DNA of 6,294 nt from Bordetella parapertussis (GTDB taxonomy: Bacteria; Pseudomonadota; Gammaproteobacteria; Burkholderiales; Burkholderiaceae_C). The notes beneath the pieces are model-generated. The model had not been told where the DNA came from. It did no database searches and saw nothing but the letters and a program-made list of their open reading frames with translations. Below, piece after piece: positions 5,645 to 6,294 of the stretch (its first letter is position 1; every line of letters starts with the position of its first letter). The translations under genes and the position numbers were made by a program. The stretch spans positions 1 through 6,294 of the forward strand of contig CAMDSU010000107.1 in assembly GCA_945907335.1 (NCBI GenBank), given 5' to 3'.

Positions 5645-6294
5645 ATGGTGCATTTTGAAGAACGCAGTGCGGTCACTGCACAGCACGGCATGGTGACATC
5701 GCCGCATTATTTGGCGTCTGAAGCTGGCGCAGAAGTGTTGCGTGCCGGAGGCTCGGCGGTCGATGCCGCCTTGGCCACGGCGGCCGTGCTGGCGGTGATT
5801 TATCCGCACATGACAGGTATGGGCGGCGATGCTTTTTGGTTGATCCATGACCCGCTGAGTGGTCAAGTCCGCTATTTGGATGGCGGTGGTCGTGCAGCTG
5901 CAAATGCCGACATTGGGTATTTCACTGACCGAGGCATGAAAGAGGTGCCATTTCGCGGTATCTTGCCCGCCACACTGACCACACCCGGCGCGGTATCGAG
6001 TTGGTTGGCGGCTCACGCGGCATATGGCAAATTGCCCTTGCCGCGCAGTTTGCAGGCGGCCATCGGTTATGCCGAGGATGGCTACCCGGTCAGTGACCGT
6101 TTGGCGGGCTGGATTCAATTCACCCAAGCCGACTTACAAACTCTGAGCGGCTGGCGCAGCTTGTTCATGCCAAATGGACAGTTGCCTGCGGCGGGCAGTC
6201 GGTTGCGCAACCCGGCACTTGCGCGCACCTTGCAAGCGGTGGCAGAGGGCGGTTCTGCGGCGTTTTACGCCGGTGAGGTGGGCCAATCGTTGGC
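5645..6294 (+). CDS. gamma-glutamyltransferase family protein, N-terminal part (cut by window edge)
   Basis: The frame from ATG 5645 stays open for 216 codons to the window edge. Family members are Ntn hydrolases that split gamma-glutamyl bonds, with self-cleavage at a Thr far downstream that is not in view. Motifs of the large subunit are present: MVTSPHYLASEAGAEVLRAGG at about 16-36, GGSAVDAALATAAVLAV at 35-51, HMTGMGGDAFWLI at 55-67 and DGGGRAAANA at 79-88, where Arg83 is likely the substrate carboxylate-binding arginine. The N-terminus has no signal peptide, unlike periplasmic Ggt of E. coli, and resembles the cytosolic YwrD-like branch. The start lies eight bases after the DUF1330 stop with only a weak GAAAGA site, implying co-transcription. 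The true substrate and whether it self-processes cannot be judged here. The broader family also contains cephalosporin or glutaryl acylases. Confidence 0.9.
   Translation, partial: MVHFEERSAVTAQHGMVTSPHYLASEAGAEVLRAGGSAVDAALATAAVLAVIYPHMTGMGGDAFWLIHDPLSGQVRYLDGGGRAAANADIGYFTDRGMKEVPFRGILPATLTTPGAVSSWLAAHAAYGKLPLPRSLQAAIGYAEDGYPVSDRLAGWIQFTQADLQTLSGWRSLFMPNGQLPAAGSRLRNPALARTLQAVAEGGSAAFYAGEVGQSL

Noticed and set aside
5615..6127. 170-codon minus-strand frame opposite the GGT-family gene
   Set aside because: It is antisense to a gene with clear family motifs; composition is Arg/His/Gln-rich as expected of a shadow frame.

Overview
The window looks like a chromosomal stretch of a betaproteobacterium of the order Burkholderiales, most likely Comamonadaceae-like. 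This rests on the gene order asd-fimV-truA-trpF-trpB, which is a conserved block in that order, and on the protein sequences. The genus cannot be fixed by eye. Coding density is high, and no mobile element, CRISPR array, tRNA or rRNA was seen.

Layout. Positions 5075 to 1 (minus strand) hold one tightly packed block read leftwards: asd (aspartate-semialdehyde dehydrogenase), fimV (inner-membrane LysM-type pilus and polarity protein), truA (tRNA pseudouridine synthase), trpF (phosphoribosylanthranilate isomerase) and the first 184 codons of trpB (tryptophan synthase beta), which runs off the left edge. The fimV/truA and truA/trpF junctions are stop-start overlaps or near-overlaps. Gaps of 69 nt (asd-fimV) and 40 nt (trpF-trpB) separate the others. 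Positions 5334 to 6294 (plus strand) hold a divergent pair: a DUF1330 protein and the start of a gamma-glutamyltransferase-family gene cut by the right edge.

The 258-nt divergent intergenic region (5076-5333) is the most interesting part. On the asd strand it contains a 32-codon reading frame (5250-5152) whose end is packed with threonine codons: six of residues 24-31, plus one lysine codon. Downstream come a GC-rich hairpin and a segment perfectly complementary to the asd Shine-Dalgarno region. Asd is the second step of the aspartate pathway and feeds threonine and lysine synthesis, so this looks like a threonine-responsive leader peptide or attenuator. That is inference from sequence and has not been tested. 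The same region has back-to-back TAGAAT boxes flanking a GC-rich palindrome, suggesting divergent promoters.

Functionally the minus-strand block mixes amino-acid synthesis (Asp family, Trp) with tRNA modification and type IV pilus or polarity functions. This mixture is normal for the order. In many relatives leuB lies directly upstream of asd; here that place is taken by the divergent DUF1330/GGT pair, so asd appears to head its own transcription unit.
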